A stretch of DNA of 64,000 bases from NCBI GenBank assembly GCA_031548885.1, contig JAVBQO010000001.1:124001-188000 (forward strand), written 5' to 3'. This document shows, one piece after another, positions 16,608-25,009 of the stretch (positions are counted from its first letter, which is position 1; every line of letters starts with the position of its first letter). This stretch comes from JAVBQO01 sp031548885. Lineage in GTDB: Bacteria; Patescibacteriota; Saccharimonadia; Saccharimonadales; Saccharimonadaceae. Position numbers and translations under genes: made by a program. The notes beneath the pieces were generated by a model, which was given only the letters and a program-made list of their open reading frames with translations, searched no databases and had not been told where the DNA came from.

Positions 16608-17218
16608 TATGCTTTACCTCCGATTACCACGATGCCTTTTTTCGGACCCGGCACAGCGCCTTTGACGCCGACCAAGTTCGATTCAACATCGATGAACGCA
16701 ACGACCAGGTTTTTAACGGTAACTTGTTCGTGACCCATCTGGCCGGCCATTCGCTTACCCTTGAAAATTTTCTGTGGGTACATCGAACCGATGGAGCCAG
16801 GTTTGCGAACGTTTCCGTTGCCACCGTGCGTTTTTTTACTAGTGTTGAAGTTGTGGCGTTTCACCGTTCCGGCGAAACCTTTACCTTTGCTGGTTCCGGT
16901 CACGTCAACGACGTCACCTACGGCAAAAACATCGGCCTTCACTTCATCGCCGATTTTTGCCTCACCAAGCTCGTCAACCCGCACCTCACGGATGACTTTA
17001 GGTGTGATTTTGGCGGCCTTGACATGGCCAGCCACGGCATTGCTCAAGTTCTTCCCCTCACCATAACCGATTTGCACAGCCGTGTAACCGTCGGTTTCGA
17101 CAGTCTTGACTTGAGTCACTGTGCAAGGGCCGGCTTGAATCAACGTGACCGGAGTCATCGTTCCATCGTCGCCGAGGATTTGGGTCATACCAATTTTGGT
17201 ACCGAGTAGGGTTTTCAT
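16607..17218 (-). CDS. rplC: 50S ribosomal protein L3
   Basis: Protein uL3, an assembly initiator near the peptidyl transferase centre, 203 residues. MKTLLGTKIGMTQILGDDG, FAGTVKRHNFNTSKKTHG and GSIGSMYPQKIFKGKRMAGQ are diagnostic. It is the first gene of this ribosomal block because rpsJ is separated from it by about 3.3 kb and a terminator. A strong promoter lies 119 nt upstream. Confidence 0.98.
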   Translation of the reverse strand: MKTLLGTKIGMTQILGDDGTMTPVTLIQAGPCTVTQVKTVETDGYTAVQIGYGEGKNLSNAVAGHVKAAKITPKVIREVRVDELGEAKIGDEVKADVFAVGDVVDVTGTSKGKGFAGTVKRHNFNTSKKTHGGNGNVRKPGSIGSMYPQKIFKGKRMAGQMGHEQVTVKNLVVAFIDVESNLVGVKGAVPGPKKGIVVIGGKA

Positions 17219-17336
17219 TCCTGTCCCTTTTCCACTTAAAATTCATGCCGTTCGCCCGGTTTCCGCGATGTGAGATTTTCGCAGACCTTCGCAATTCGCC
17301 ATGAACCACTACTATTTTGATAAAACTATCCGTGAT

Positions 17337-17365
17337 ATTGTAGCAAATTGAACGTTGGTCGTCAA
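17337..17365 (-). promoter_or_regulatory. Strong promoter and leader of the rplC operon
   Basis: TTGACG (17360-17365) and TACAAT (17337-17342) are 17 bp apart on the minus strand, with TGC before the -10. The transcript would have a leader of about 110 nt to the rplC ATG at 17218, long enough for autoregulation. It lies directly after the stop of the membrane gene at 17386. Confidence 0.8.
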
Positions 17366-17385
17366 CTATCTTGTTTTGGCACAAT

Positions 17386-18930
17386 TTAGTGCCTTTCGTT
17401 AATGCGGCGAACAATTATCTGATTGCCAGCTTGTTCGTAGGTACAGATAGAGTCAGCAAAGACTTTGCACAATTTCTCGGCATTGTTGGAATTATGAATG
17501 AAGTTGCCGAAAACGTACTGCTTGATCGTTACGATTTGATTGTTTGGTGCAATCGTTCGAATCGCAGCAACATTCTGCCGATATTGAATTTGACTCAACG
17601 TGAAAACGCCTAAATACAATATCGAGATAACCGCAACAACCACATAAGATGCGTGCTTTATAGCGGTATTTTGAACCATCCTAGTTAAGCTTGGCGCAGC
17701 ATATTTCGCAATCGAAACAACAAACAAAATCAAGAATACGTACGAAAATAAGAAAATACGCGCGGCAATTGGTTTTGCAAAAATGGTTGGCAAAGTCGCC
17801 AAGATCGCACACGCCAGCCACAAAATGCTCCATCGTTTCGTAGTGGCATTCCGAACATAGTAAACGATAATCGTCGCTACTATCGCCACGAATGCGACCT
17901 CTGCGAGAACCTCCGCCCCTATCATCAACATGGGAATTTTGTCATATGCAATCTGTTCGGTATACAATATTATCATCAATCCAGCAGATAAGGCCAACCC
18001 GCTAAGTAAAATAGTTTGCATCCAAGTTTGTCTGTGATTATCATTTCGCAATAGTATGGTCGACAAAGTTGCTACGATTGCACCAATTATAATTGTATGC
18101 GACGCCAACGTATGTTCGAAAAAGTATGGGAAATTATCTACAGCAATTGCCAAATACCCGCCGATGCCGCTAGCCATCTCGCGGTAGCCGTCCGAGCCGT
18201 TGACTACTAACGCACGGTATGTTGGCGACGCAAACATGGCAATTGCACCAGAAATAATCCCTGCTGCCAAGGCCACAAGCGACCACTGTGTTTTTCGCAA
18301 TCTTATCGTCAGGCGGACTGCGAATGCTACTACTGCCGAGGCTACGCAAATTGCGCCAATGGTCACACTTTCGTTGAATAGACAAAGTGTAAAGCCAAGC
18401 AAATACAGCCCTACGGCACGCCACACAGAGTCGTGGAACTCGCGGCCGCTAATCATTCCTCGCAACAAAAAAACAACTACAAGGGCCACCAGAATCGGTA
18501 CATTGTAGTTAAAAAATCCTGAGCTCCAAGCGAAAGTTTGCCGAAACATTACCGTCGGCACCGCGAATAACGCGACTGTCAAGATATTTCGCCCAGCAAC
18601 TGATTTGACATTTGCTACGCGCGTCGCGAAATAAATAATTCCCACTGAGATAATCGCCTTCACTACAACTAAAATCGACGAATTATCCGCCAACAAGTAG
18701 ATCAGCGAATTGCCGACAATCCGTCCCGTCAAAGTTGCAAACATGTTTGCAGATGCGTCAAGAAATCCACCAACTCCGCCAAAATGGCGGCTTGTAATTA
18801 TAAACTCGAAATCATCATCCGTCGGCGGAGCAAGCACGAAAAGTAAAATAAAGAACGCCAGAAGCCCTAGCCAAAAACCGTTTCGATTAACAAATTTAAG
18901 TATCGAGACCACTATCTTTTTTCGTGTCAT
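17386..18930 (-). CDS. Polytopic membrane protein, possible GT-C type glycosyltransferase
   Basis: A membrane protein of 514 residues with roughly 11-13 hydrophobic spans. Just after the first span it has PPTDDDFEFI, an acidic motif in the position of the catalytic loop of GT-C glycosyltransferases that use lipid-linked sugars, followed by a TGRIVGN segment. The resemblance to families such as DUF6056 is my inference. I start it at ATG 18930; a TTG lies two codons upstream. The base composition is more A+T-rich than the ribosomal block. It is divergent from the regulator at 19048 and its TATAAT (18983-18988) lies inside the shared repeat region, so it is probably that regulator's target. Likely acquired or lineage-specific. 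Confidence 0.6.
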   Translation of the reverse strand: MTRKKIVVSILKFVNRNGFWLGLLAFFILLFVLAPPTDDDFEFIITSRHFGGVGGFLDASANMFATLTGRIVGNSLIYLLADNSSILVVVKAIISVGIIYFATRVANVKSVAGRNILTVALFAVPTVMFRQTFAWSSGFFNYNVPILVALVVVFLLRGMISGREFHDSVWRAVGLYLLGFTLCLFNESVTIGAICVASAVVAFAVRLTIRLRKTQWSLVALAAGIISGAIAMFASPTYRALVVNGSDGYREMASGIGGYLAIAVDNFPYFFEHTLASHTIIIGAIVATLSTILLRNDNHRQTWMQTILLSGLALSAGLMIILYTEQIAYDKIPMLMIGAEVLAEVAFVAIVATIIVYYVRNATTKRWSILWLACAILATLPTIFAKPIAARIFLFSYVFLILFVVSIAKYAAPSLTRMVQNTAIKHASYVVVAVISILYLGVFTLSQIQYRQNVAAIRTIAPNNQIVTIKQYVFGNFIHNSNNAEKLCKVFADSICTYEQAGNQIIVRRINERH

Positions 18931-18966
18931 ATGCAATTTGTTCTACTAAGCTCTATATATTTAGTT

Positions 18967-19033
18967 GCTAACTTTTGTAAGCATTATATCACTTGGCGCT
19001 TACATTTGTAAGTGTATGCTTACATCAGTTAGC
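18967..19033. promoter_or_regulatory. Divergent promoter-operator with repeated GCTTACA half-sites
   Basis: Alternating half-sites TTGTAAGC (18975), GCTTACAT (18998), TTGTAAG (19006) and GCTTACAT (19018) are enclosed by an outer inverted pair GCTAAC (18967-18972) and GTTAGC (19028-19033). A minus-strand TATAAT (18983-18988), with CTTACA 18 bp upstream of it, overlaps the array. A possible plus promoter is TTGGCG (18993) with TATGCT (19015). Confidence 0.7.
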
Positions 19034-19047
19034 GCTACGTTATATAT

Positions 19048-19275
19048 ATGACACAAACTGAAATCGACAAAATCTACCGAACGATTGGAGCGAGGATTCG
19101 TGAAATGCGTCTGTCATCCGGGCTCTCGCAGGAGCAATTGGCGGCCGAAAGTGATATTGACCGTGTTCATATCGGCTTTATCGAGCAAGGTCGACGCAAA
19201 CCAACAATCACAACTCTAGCCAAAATCGTAAAAGCGCTCAACACAACTATCGAGGAGTTATTCCGCGGCCTATAG
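19048..19275 (+). CDS. Cro/CI (XRE) family transcriptional regulator
   Basis: A DNA-binding protein of 75 residues that is almost entirely one HTH_3 domain: IGARIREMRLSSGLSQEQLA, then the recognition helix region SDIDRVHIGFIEQGRRKPT and the last helices ITTLAKIVKALNTTIEEL. No ligand or protease domain follows. It is divergent from the membrane protein at 17386 and faces the repeat array 18967-19033, so it probably represses itself and that gene. No Shine-Dalgarno sequence precedes the ATG; TATATAT runs up to it. Confidence 0.9.
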   Translation: MTQTEIDKIYRTIGARIREMRLSSGLSQEQLAAESDIDRVHIGFIEQGRRKPTITTLAKIVKALNTTIEELFRGL

Positions 19276-19284
19276 CTTACAATT

Positions 19285-20016
19285 TTATTTTATCGACTTG
19301 ACTTCAAACTTCGCTGTTTGCAACATTTCCAAGCGCGTTTCTTCGAACGATTTGACGGAAGATGGGTACTGCGTTTCACGCAATTTCACTTCGAACAAGT
19401 TCTCCGAGAAAGTCTCCTGCGGATTCAGCACGCCAGTATAGACTTCGTCGGTCACGTCGTAATCTGTGTAATCAACCGTGACGGCCTTGATTTCGACCAG
19501 AAAATTTTTTGGCTGATTGGTTTTGTTTTTGACCGTGACGGGCAAATATCCGGATTTGCCATCGGCGGCGATGACCGCAGAACCAATCGTAACATCAGCG
19601 TCATTTGCCAAAATTTTTTGCGTTCGCTCGTTTTCTTTCTGACGTTTTTCTTGCGAAGCTTTTTCGGGATGATCGATTGCGTCAACCAAGTTTTGCACAA
19701 CAAATATCGTCGAAACAAGCGAAACTGCAGCGATGAATATCGCAATAATTGCAAAAACTATTCCGGACGAGGTTTTTGATTTCGCGGACTTGATCAAACC
19801 AACGATGCCCAGAACCAGCGCGGTCAGCAGCAAGACTCCCGCCGCGATTCCGATCGGCAGGAAAAACGCGCCCACAAACCCATTCAACGCGATAACTGGG
19901 GTCAAAAATGCAAAGACCGCCAGCATCAGCGCGCCGAGCAAGCTCAACACGAAACTAGCCACGGGCATTACGATTTTGGTTTCGGCTGGTTTTTTGGACG
20001 ATTGAGTTTTAGTCAT
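19285..20016 (-). CDS. Membrane protein with DUF4190-like N-terminus
   Basis: A 243-residue protein I cannot assign to a function. Residues 17-100 form three hydrophobic spans (VASFVLSLLGALMLAVFAF, FLPIGIAAGVLLLTALVLGI, IVFAIIAIFIAAVSLVSTI) with an arrangement like DUF4190, then about 130 extracytoplasmic residues rich in beta-strand patterns (VTIGSAVIAADGKSGYLPVT), as in DUF4352/5067-type domains. It is convergent with the regulator, 9 bp apart. An extended -10 (TGG-TAAGAT, 20024-20032) ends 7 nt before the ATG, so the mRNA is probably leaderless. Confidence 0.65.
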   Translation of the reverse strand: MTKTQSSKKPAETKIVMPVASFVLSLLGALMLAVFAFLTPVIALNGFVGAFFLPIGIAAGVLLLTALVLGIVGLIKSAKSKTSSGIVFAIIAIFIAAVSLVSTIFVVQNLVDAIDHPEKASQEKRQKENERTQKILANDADVTIGSAVIAADGKSGYLPVTVKNKTNQPKNFLVEIKAVTVDYTDYDVTDEVYTGVLNPQETFSENLFEVKLRETQYPSSVKSFEETRLEMLQTAKFEVKSIK

Positions 20017-20062
20017 TTCAACTATCTTACCATATTCGTGATTATTTCAATAGTTTTTGCAG

Positions 20063-20422
20063 TTAAATAACCAATCCGATCGGCAGAAAATAGCTGATCG
20101 CGGCCATGGTCAACAAGATCGCGATTTCGATACCGCGTCCGATTCGAAATCGTTCGAAACAGATCAGAACGATGCCGATCGCTAGCCCAATTGGAAAAAT
20201 GCCAATGACGATGGGACCGACTTTTAGTGCGGCACCGATACCGATCCAAACCACACCCAGCAATGCGAAAATCACGAACTTTAGCAAAAAGTGACTGTAG
20301 ACGCGTTGATTTTTGTAAATCTCCGTCGCAGCGTTTTTGCGCGACAAGCGTGGCCTGCCGACGACTTTTCGGCCGCCGCCGCGTGATGTGCGTTTTTTGT
20401 ACCAGAGTTTTTGTTTTGCCAT
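20063..20422 (-). CDS. Small basic membrane protein
   Basis: A protein of 119 residues of unknown function. A basic N-terminal half (KLWYKKRTSRGGGRKVVGRP) is followed by three or four hydrophobic spans. I prefer ATG 20422 over ATG 20428, because the extended -10 TGT-TAAAAT (20431-20439) lies 8 nt before 20422 and only 2 nt before 20428; this again suggests a leaderless mRNA. Shared direction with the DUF4190-like gene. Confidence 0.6.
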   Translation of the reverse strand: MAKQKLWYKKRTSRGGGRKVVGRPRLSRKNAATEIYKNQRVYSHFLLKFVIFALLGVVWIGIGAALKVGPIVIGIFPIGLAIGIVLICFERFRIGRGIEIAILLTMAAISYFLPIGLVI

Positions 20423-20441
20423 TTTCATCTATTTTAACACA

Positions 20442-20475
20442 AAAACTGCTCGCAGTTGGTTTCGCAAGCAGTTTT
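20442..20475 (-). terminator. Terminator after rpsJ with uptake-like motif in its loop
   Basis: AAAACTGCT (20442-20450) pairs with AGCAGTTTT (20467-20475). On the minus strand five T residues follow. The 16-nt loop holds a copy of TTTCGCAA (20460-20467), and another copy starts at 20481. Confidence 0.75.
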
Positions 20476-20493
20476 CGTGGTTTTCGCAAGCTT

Positions 20494-20811
20494 TTACATG
20501 CGAATTTCAGCATCAACGCCGGCCGGCAGCGACAGATTCTGCAAACTGTCGATGGTTTTGGGCGTCGCCGAAACGATGTCAATCAAACGTTTGTGGACGC
20601 GCATTTCGAACGCTTCGCCGCCTTTTTTGTAAACATGTGGCGATTTCACGACAGTATAGGTCGAGCGTTTCACCGGCAGCGGCACGGGGCCGACGATTGT
20701 TGCGCCAGTTCGCAGTGCCGTGTCGACGATTTGTTTCGCTGCGGCGTCAATAATTTTGTGGTCATACGCTTTCAAACGAATGCGGATACGTGGTGCTTGT
20801 GGCTCTGCCAT
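20494..20811 (-). CDS. rpsJ: 30S ribosomal protein S10
   Basis: Protein uS10 (NusE), 105 residues, which also works in transcription antitermination. RIRIRLKAYDHKIIDAAAKQ and GPVPLPVKRSTYTVVKSPHV are diagnostic. A TAGGAG site precedes the ATG. Normally the first gene of the S10 operon, here it stands alone: tuf upstream ends at a terminator and another terminator separates it from the membrane genes and rplC. Confidence 0.97.
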   Translation of the reverse strand: MAEPQAPRIRIRLKAYDHKIIDAAAKQIVDTALRTGATIVGPVPLPVKRSTYTVVKSPHVYKKGGEAFEMRVHKRLIDIVSATPKTIDSLQNLSLPAGVDAEIRM

Positions 20812-20935
20812 TTTTGGCTCCTAGGGCGTCGTAACTTCTATCCTATTGATTTTTGAAATCTCAGAGTCGAGTTTTCGGCGCGATTACATTTAGTTTCGCA
20901 AACGATTTTAACAGATCTGCAAAATTTTCGCAAGC

Positions 20936-20966
20936 AAAAACCCGCGCCGTAATGACGCGGATTTTG
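20936..20966 (-). terminator. Intrinsic terminator after tuf
   Basis: On the minus strand AATCCGCG pairs with CGCGGGTT around a 9-nt loop and is followed by a T run (20936-20940). A TTTTCGCAA motif (20925-20933) is immediately adjacent. Confidence 0.8.
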
Positions 20967-20984
20967 CAAAGTGATCTAAATCAA

Positions 20985-22166
20985 CTATTTGATGATTTTG
21001 GTCACAACACCGGCACCAACTGTGCGGCCACCTTCGCGGATAGCAAGGTTCAAACCTTGTTCCATGGCGATAGGGGCGTGCAATTTGACTTTGAAAGTCA
21101 CTGTGTCGCCCGGCATGACCATTTCTTTGTCGGCTGGCAATTCGACTTCGCCGGTGACGTCAGTCGTGCGGAAGTAGAATTGTGGTTTGTAGCCTTTGGT
21201 AAATGGCGTGTGGCGACCACCTTCTTCTTTCGACAGAATGTAAACTTCAGCTTCGAATTCAGTGTGTGGCGTGATCGAACCTGGTTTCGCAATAACCTGA
21301 CCGCGTTCGATGTCGGTTCGTTCGATACCGCGCAACAACAGACCAGCGTTGTCGCCGGCTTGGCCTTTGTCCAAGTTCTTCTTGAACGCTTCGATACCGG
21401 TAACGACCGATTTTTGCGTGTCGCGGATACCGACGATTTCGACTTCGTCGTTCAAGTTCACGATACCCTGTTCGATACGACCGGTTGCAACGGTGCCGCG
21501 GCCTTTGATGCTAAACACATCTTCGACTGGCATCAGGAACGGTTTGTCCATGTCACGGACTGGTTCTGGGAAGTATTCGTCCATCGCGTTGACCAATTCC
21601 ATGACTGCGTCTTCGTATGCAGCGTCGCCTTCGATGGCTTTCAGTGCCGAACCTTTGATGATCGGAGCTTCGCGGTCGAAACCATTTTTCTCTAGCAGGT
21701 CGCGAACATCTTCTTCGACCAATTCGACCAAATCTGGATCTGCCATGTCCATCTTGTTCAAAAATACCAAGATTTTCGGCACACCAACCTGTTTCGCCAA
21801 CAACACGTGTTCGCGGGTTTGTGGCATTGGGCCGTCAGCGGCCGAAACGACCAAAATCGCACCGTCAACCTGTGCAGCACCGGTGATCATGTTTTTCACG
21901 TAGTCGGCGTGACCTGGCATGTCGACGTGTGCGTAGTGTCGTTTTGGCGATTCGTACTCTTGGTGCGAAGTCGCGATGGTAATACCGCGCTGTTTTTCTT
22001 CTGGGGCGTTGTCGATCTGGGCGTAGTCAACTTTTTTGTTAACATCACTTGGAAGTTTTTTCGCAAGCGTCGACGTGATAGCTGCCGTCAAAGTCGTTTT
22101 GCCGTGGTCAACGTGACCCATCGTACCGACGTTAACATGTGGCTTGGTTCGGTCAAAATCTGCCAT
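20985..22166 (-). CDS. tuf: Elongation factor Tu
   Basis: GTPase that brings aminoacyl-tRNA to the A site, 393 residues, normal length. G1 is GHVDHGKT, G3 DMPGH, G4 NKMD and G5 SALKA, all intact, unlike EF-G in this window. The C-terminal end GRTVGAGVVTKII is complete. It is transcribed from its own promoter (22229-22257) and terminated before rpsJ. Confidence 0.98.
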   Translation of the reverse strand: MADFDRTKPHVNVGTMGHVDHGKTTLTAAITSTLAKKLPSDVNKKVDYAQIDNAPEEKQRGITIATSHQEYESPKRHYAHVDMPGHADYVKNMITGAAQVDGAILVVSAADGPMPQTREHVLLAKQVGVPKILVFLNKMDMADPDLVELVEEDVRDLLEKNGFDREAPIIKGSALKAIEGDAAYEDAVMELVNAMDEYFPEPVRDMDKPFLMPVEDVFSIKGRGTVATGRIEQGIVNLNDEVEIVGIRDTQKSVVTGIEAFKKNLDKGQAGDNAGLLLRGIERTDIERGQVIAKPGSITPHTEFEAEVYILSKEEGGRHTPFTKGYKPQFYFRTTDVTGEVELPADKEMVMPGDTVTFKVKLHAPIAMEQGLNLAIREGGRTVGAGVVTKIIK

Positions 22167-22228
22167 TTAATATTTCTCCTTTAGTTATATTTCTCGCGCA
22201 AGAAAAGATCTCGCAACGTATGCCGTTA

Positions 22229-22257
22229 ATTGTACAGGAAATTTATTCGGTCGGCAA
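22229..22257 (-). promoter_or_regulatory. Promoter of tuf
   Basis: TTGCCG (22252-22257) and TACAAT (22229-22234) are 17 bp apart on the minus strand with TG directly before the -10. The leader to the ATG is about 55 nt and ends with AAAGGAGAAA. Confidence 0.8.
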
Positions 22258-22265
22258 GTGGTTTA

Positions 22266-22760
22266 TTATTGTTCCAGAGCCCAGTTTGATGGCAAGCCAT
22301 ACTGCTCAACAATCGCGACCGACGGATCCTGCTGCCCCGAATATACCGGCACCCAAACGTCATCGGCTTTTTTCAAAATGACCATATAGCCAGGACCGTC
22401 AGATATTTTGACATTGATTTTTGCAGCGTCGTTTGTCTGCGTGGCAATCGAATACTCATAGGTTTCTCCTGCGGCCATCGTGTGTGAATATGCTGTCGCA
22501 ACGGCGATTGGATCGCTGCCGTACGATGAAGATTGACTCGTGACGGTATCGTCCGAGCTGCTGGAACTGCTGGCTTGTGTTGATGCAAACGATGCGATTT
22601 GATTTTCCAAATTACTTAGCGACGTCTGCGTGGCGTCAATTTTGTCCTGTTTGTCGCGATTCTGCATGTATAGATATACACCACCCGCCGCCAGCGCAAC
22701 AACAATTACCATCAAAATAATACTAGTAATTTGCCATTTGTTTGATTTCTTTTCGTGCAT
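22266..22760 (-). CDS. Membrane-anchored protein with Ser-rich linker, unknown function
   Basis: A 164-residue protein. Residues 9-31 form a single membrane anchor (ITSIILMVIVVALAAGGVYL), followed by a short helical region (DKIDATQTSLSNLENQIASF), a linker of about 25 residues rich in Ser and Thr, then an 80-residue extracytoplasmic domain ending SNWALEQ. I do not recognise the domain. AAGGAAA precedes the ATG. It sits between the fusA terminator and the tuf promoter. Confidence 0.7.
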   Translation of the reverse strand: MHEKKSNKWQITSIILMVIVVALAAGGVYLYMQNRDKQDKIDATQTSLSNLENQIASFASTQASSSSSSDDTVTSQSSSYGSDPIAVATAYSHTMAAGETYEYSIATQTNDAAKINVKISDGPGYMVILKKADDVWVPVYSGQQDPSVAIVEQYGLPSNWALEQ

Positions 22761-22826
22761 TTGTTTTTCCTTGTATAAATTGCTATTGCTTACATATTAA
22801 ACATATTGGGCTGTTTCGGCAATACA

Positions 22827-22853
22827 AAAACGCCCGCGATGCACGGGCGTTTT
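22827..22853. terminator. Bidirectional terminator after fusA
   Basis: AAAACGCCCG (22827-22836) pairs with CGGGCGTTTT (22844-22853), a very strong stem. The plus-strand tail runs into TTGCGAAAA (22852-22860). Confidence 0.85.
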
Positions 22854-22870
22854 GCGAAAACGCTGCGAGC

Positions 22871-24961
22871 CTACTTCGAACGTTTCTCGATAATCTCCTG
22901 CGCAACGTTCGGCGGAACTTCCTCGTACTGAGCGATTTCCATCGACGATGCGGCGCGACCCTGCGACATCGATCGCAAATCGGTCGTATAACCAAACATC
23001 GCGGCCAACGGCACAAATCCGGTGATTTGTTTCGCGCCGCCCATCAAATCTTCCATCGATTCAATGCGGCCACGTCGAGAGTTCAAATCGCCGATCACGT
23101 CGCCCATGAATTCTTCTGGCGTGACAACGCTAACTTTCATGACTGGTTCCAACAAAACTGGTTTCGCCTGTTTGACGCCTTCGCGGGTCGCTAGCGCACC
23201 GGCCATTTTGAACGCCATTTCCGATGAGTCGACATCGTGGTACGAACCGTCATACAGCGTGGCTTTCACATCAACGACCGGATAACCGGCGATAACACCA
23301 CCGTCCAATGTTTCGATGATGCCGGCTTTGACGGCTGGGCGATATTCCTGTGGGACAACACCGCCTTTGATCGAGTCGACGAACTCGAAACCTTTGCCCG
23401 GTTCATTTGGTTCCAACTTCAACCAAACGTCACCGTATTGGCCGCGGCCACCAGATTGTTTGATGTATTTGCCCTGAATTTCGGTTGATGATTTGATGGT
23501 TTCGCGGAACGCGACTTGCGGCTCGCCGACGTTGGCTTCGACGCTAAATTCGCGTTTCATGCGGTCGACGATGATGTCCAAGTGGAGTTCGCCCATTCCC
23601 GAGATAATCGTCTGACCAGTTTCGTCATCGGTGTGCACGCGGAACGTCGGGTCTTCCTCGGCCAAGCGTTGCAACGCGATGCCCATTTTTTCCTGATCGG
23701 CCTTGGTTTTTGGCTCGATCGCAATCGAAACTGGCGGATCGACGAACGTGATGCCTTCCAACTGGATTGGATGCGCCGGATCGGCCAAAGTCGTACCAGT
23801 CGTGGTGTTTTTCAAACCAACAACCGCGGCGATGTCGCCAGCTTCGACTTCGGAAATTTCCTCGCGTTTGTCAGCGTGCATGCGAACGATGCGGCCGATG
23901 CGCTCTTTGTCGCCGGTCGTGGTGTTCAAAATGTAACTGCCGGCCGTTAATTTGCCACTATAAACACGCACGAAAATCAACTTACCAACAAACGGGTCGG
24001 TAGCGATTTTGAACGCTAGCGCCGCCAACGGTTCGTCGACGCTCGGTTTGCGTTCGACTTCGTCGCCGGTTTTTGGATTCGTGCCCCAAATCGAGTCAAC
24101 GTCAGTTGGCGCAGGCAAGAAATCTGCAACCAAATCCAAAACTTTTTCGACAATAACACCGCGACCATCACCACCGGTAACCATGTAGAATTCACCTGAC
24201 AAAATTGCTTTTCGCAACGCCGATTTCAATTCGTCCAAAGTGATCGACTCTTCGCCTTCGTCCAAAAATCGCATCATCAGATCGTCGTCGTATTCGACAG
24301 CTTTTTCGACCAACATCGAGCGTGCGTTTTTAGCTTTTTCCAACATGTCGGCCGGGATCTCGCCCACGACCAATTCGTGATCGGTGTAGTCAGAATATGT
24401 ATAAGCTTTCATGTCAAGCAAGTCGACAACGCCGTTAATCTCTTTCTCGAAACCGATCGGCAAATGCACAGGTAACGCGTTTTTCGATAGACGCGCGTGA
24501 ATCGATTCCAAAGATTTGTAAAAATCACCACCAATTTGGTTGATTTTATTTACAAAACAGATACGCGGCACGCCGTATTTGTTAGCTTGGCGCCACACGG
24601 TTTCGGTCTGAGCTTCGACGCCCATTTTGCCGTCAAACACCGTGACTGCGCCGTCCAAAACGCGCAGCGAACGTTCGACTTCCGCCGTGAAATCAATGTG
24701 ACCCGGCGTGTCGATAATGTTAATTTTGCAGCCTTTCCAAAAACATGTAACAGCGGCCGACGTAATCGTGATGCCGCGTTCTTTTTCCTGCGCCATCCAG
24801 TCAGTCGTGGCGCCAGCCGGATCGTCGCCGTTGACGACGCCAATTTTGTGCGTCAAGCCAGTTCGGTACAAAATACCTTCGGTCGTGGTTGTTTTGCCCG
24901 CGTCGATGTGCGCGACGATACCGATGTTACGAAATTTGTTTAGGGGAATTTTGTCTGCCAT
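22871..24961 (-). CDS. fusA: Elongation factor G with degenerate G4 and G5 motifs
   Basis: Translocation GTPase, 696 residues, normal length and all five domains. G1 AHIDAGKT (17-24), switch I GITITSAA (63-70) and G3 DTPGH (84-88) are intact. The guanine-recognition motif NKxD reads NKIN (138-141), with Asn in place of the Asp that contacts the base, and the G5 SA motif is replaced by VTGGDGRG (261-268). The codons AAC and GGT-GGT are clear in the DNA. The same motifs are normal in EF-Tu nearby. This may be a lineage trait. AAGGAAA precedes the ATG; an extended -10 (TGA-TAAGAT, 25073-25081) gives a leader of about 105 nt. Confidence 0.95.
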   Translation of the reverse strand: MADKIPLNKFRNIGIVAHIDAGKTTTTEGILYRTGLTHKIGVVNGDDPAGATTDWMAQEKERGITITSAAVTCFWKGCKINIIDTPGHIDFTAEVERSLRVLDGAVTVFDGKMGVEAQTETVWRQANKYGVPRICFVNKINQIGGDFYKSLESIHARLSKNALPVHLPIGFEKEINGVVDLLDMKAYTYSDYTDHELVVGEIPADMLEKAKNARSMLVEKAVEYDDDLMMRFLDEGEESITLDELKSALRKAILSGEFYMVTGGDGRGVIVEKVLDLVADFLPAPTDVDSIWGTNPKTGDEVERKPSVDEPLAALAFKIATDPFVGKLIFVRVYSGKLTAGSYILNTTTGDKERIGRIVRMHADKREEISEVEAGDIAAVVGLKNTTTGTTLADPAHPIQLEGITFVDPPVSIAIEPKTKADQEKMGIALQRLAEEDPTFRVHTDDETGQTIISGMGELHLDIIVDRMKREFSVEANVGEPQVAFRETIKSSTEIQGKYIKQSGGRGQYGDVWLKLEPNEPGKGFEFVDSIKGGVVPQEYRPAVKAGIIETLDGGVIAGYPVVDVKATLYDGSYHDVDSSEMAFKMAGALATREGVKQAKPVLLEPVMKVSVVTPEEFMGDVIGDLNSRRGRIESMEDLMGGAKQITGFVPLAAMFGYTTDLRSMSQGRAASSMEIAQYEEVPPNVAQEIIEKRSK

Positions 24962-25009
24962 TTCTTTTCCTTAAATTATTTTATGAAGTTTTCTTGCGGC
25001 GTATCTCAC

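Noticed and set aside
18967..19033. Repeat array as a CRISPR or attachment site
   Set aside because: Half-sites are 7-8 bp with irregular short spacing and no cas or integrase gene is nearby; an operator fits better.
20853..21695. 280-codon open frame on the plus strand across tuf
   Set aside because: Antisense to tuf and crosses its terminator; no family resemblance.
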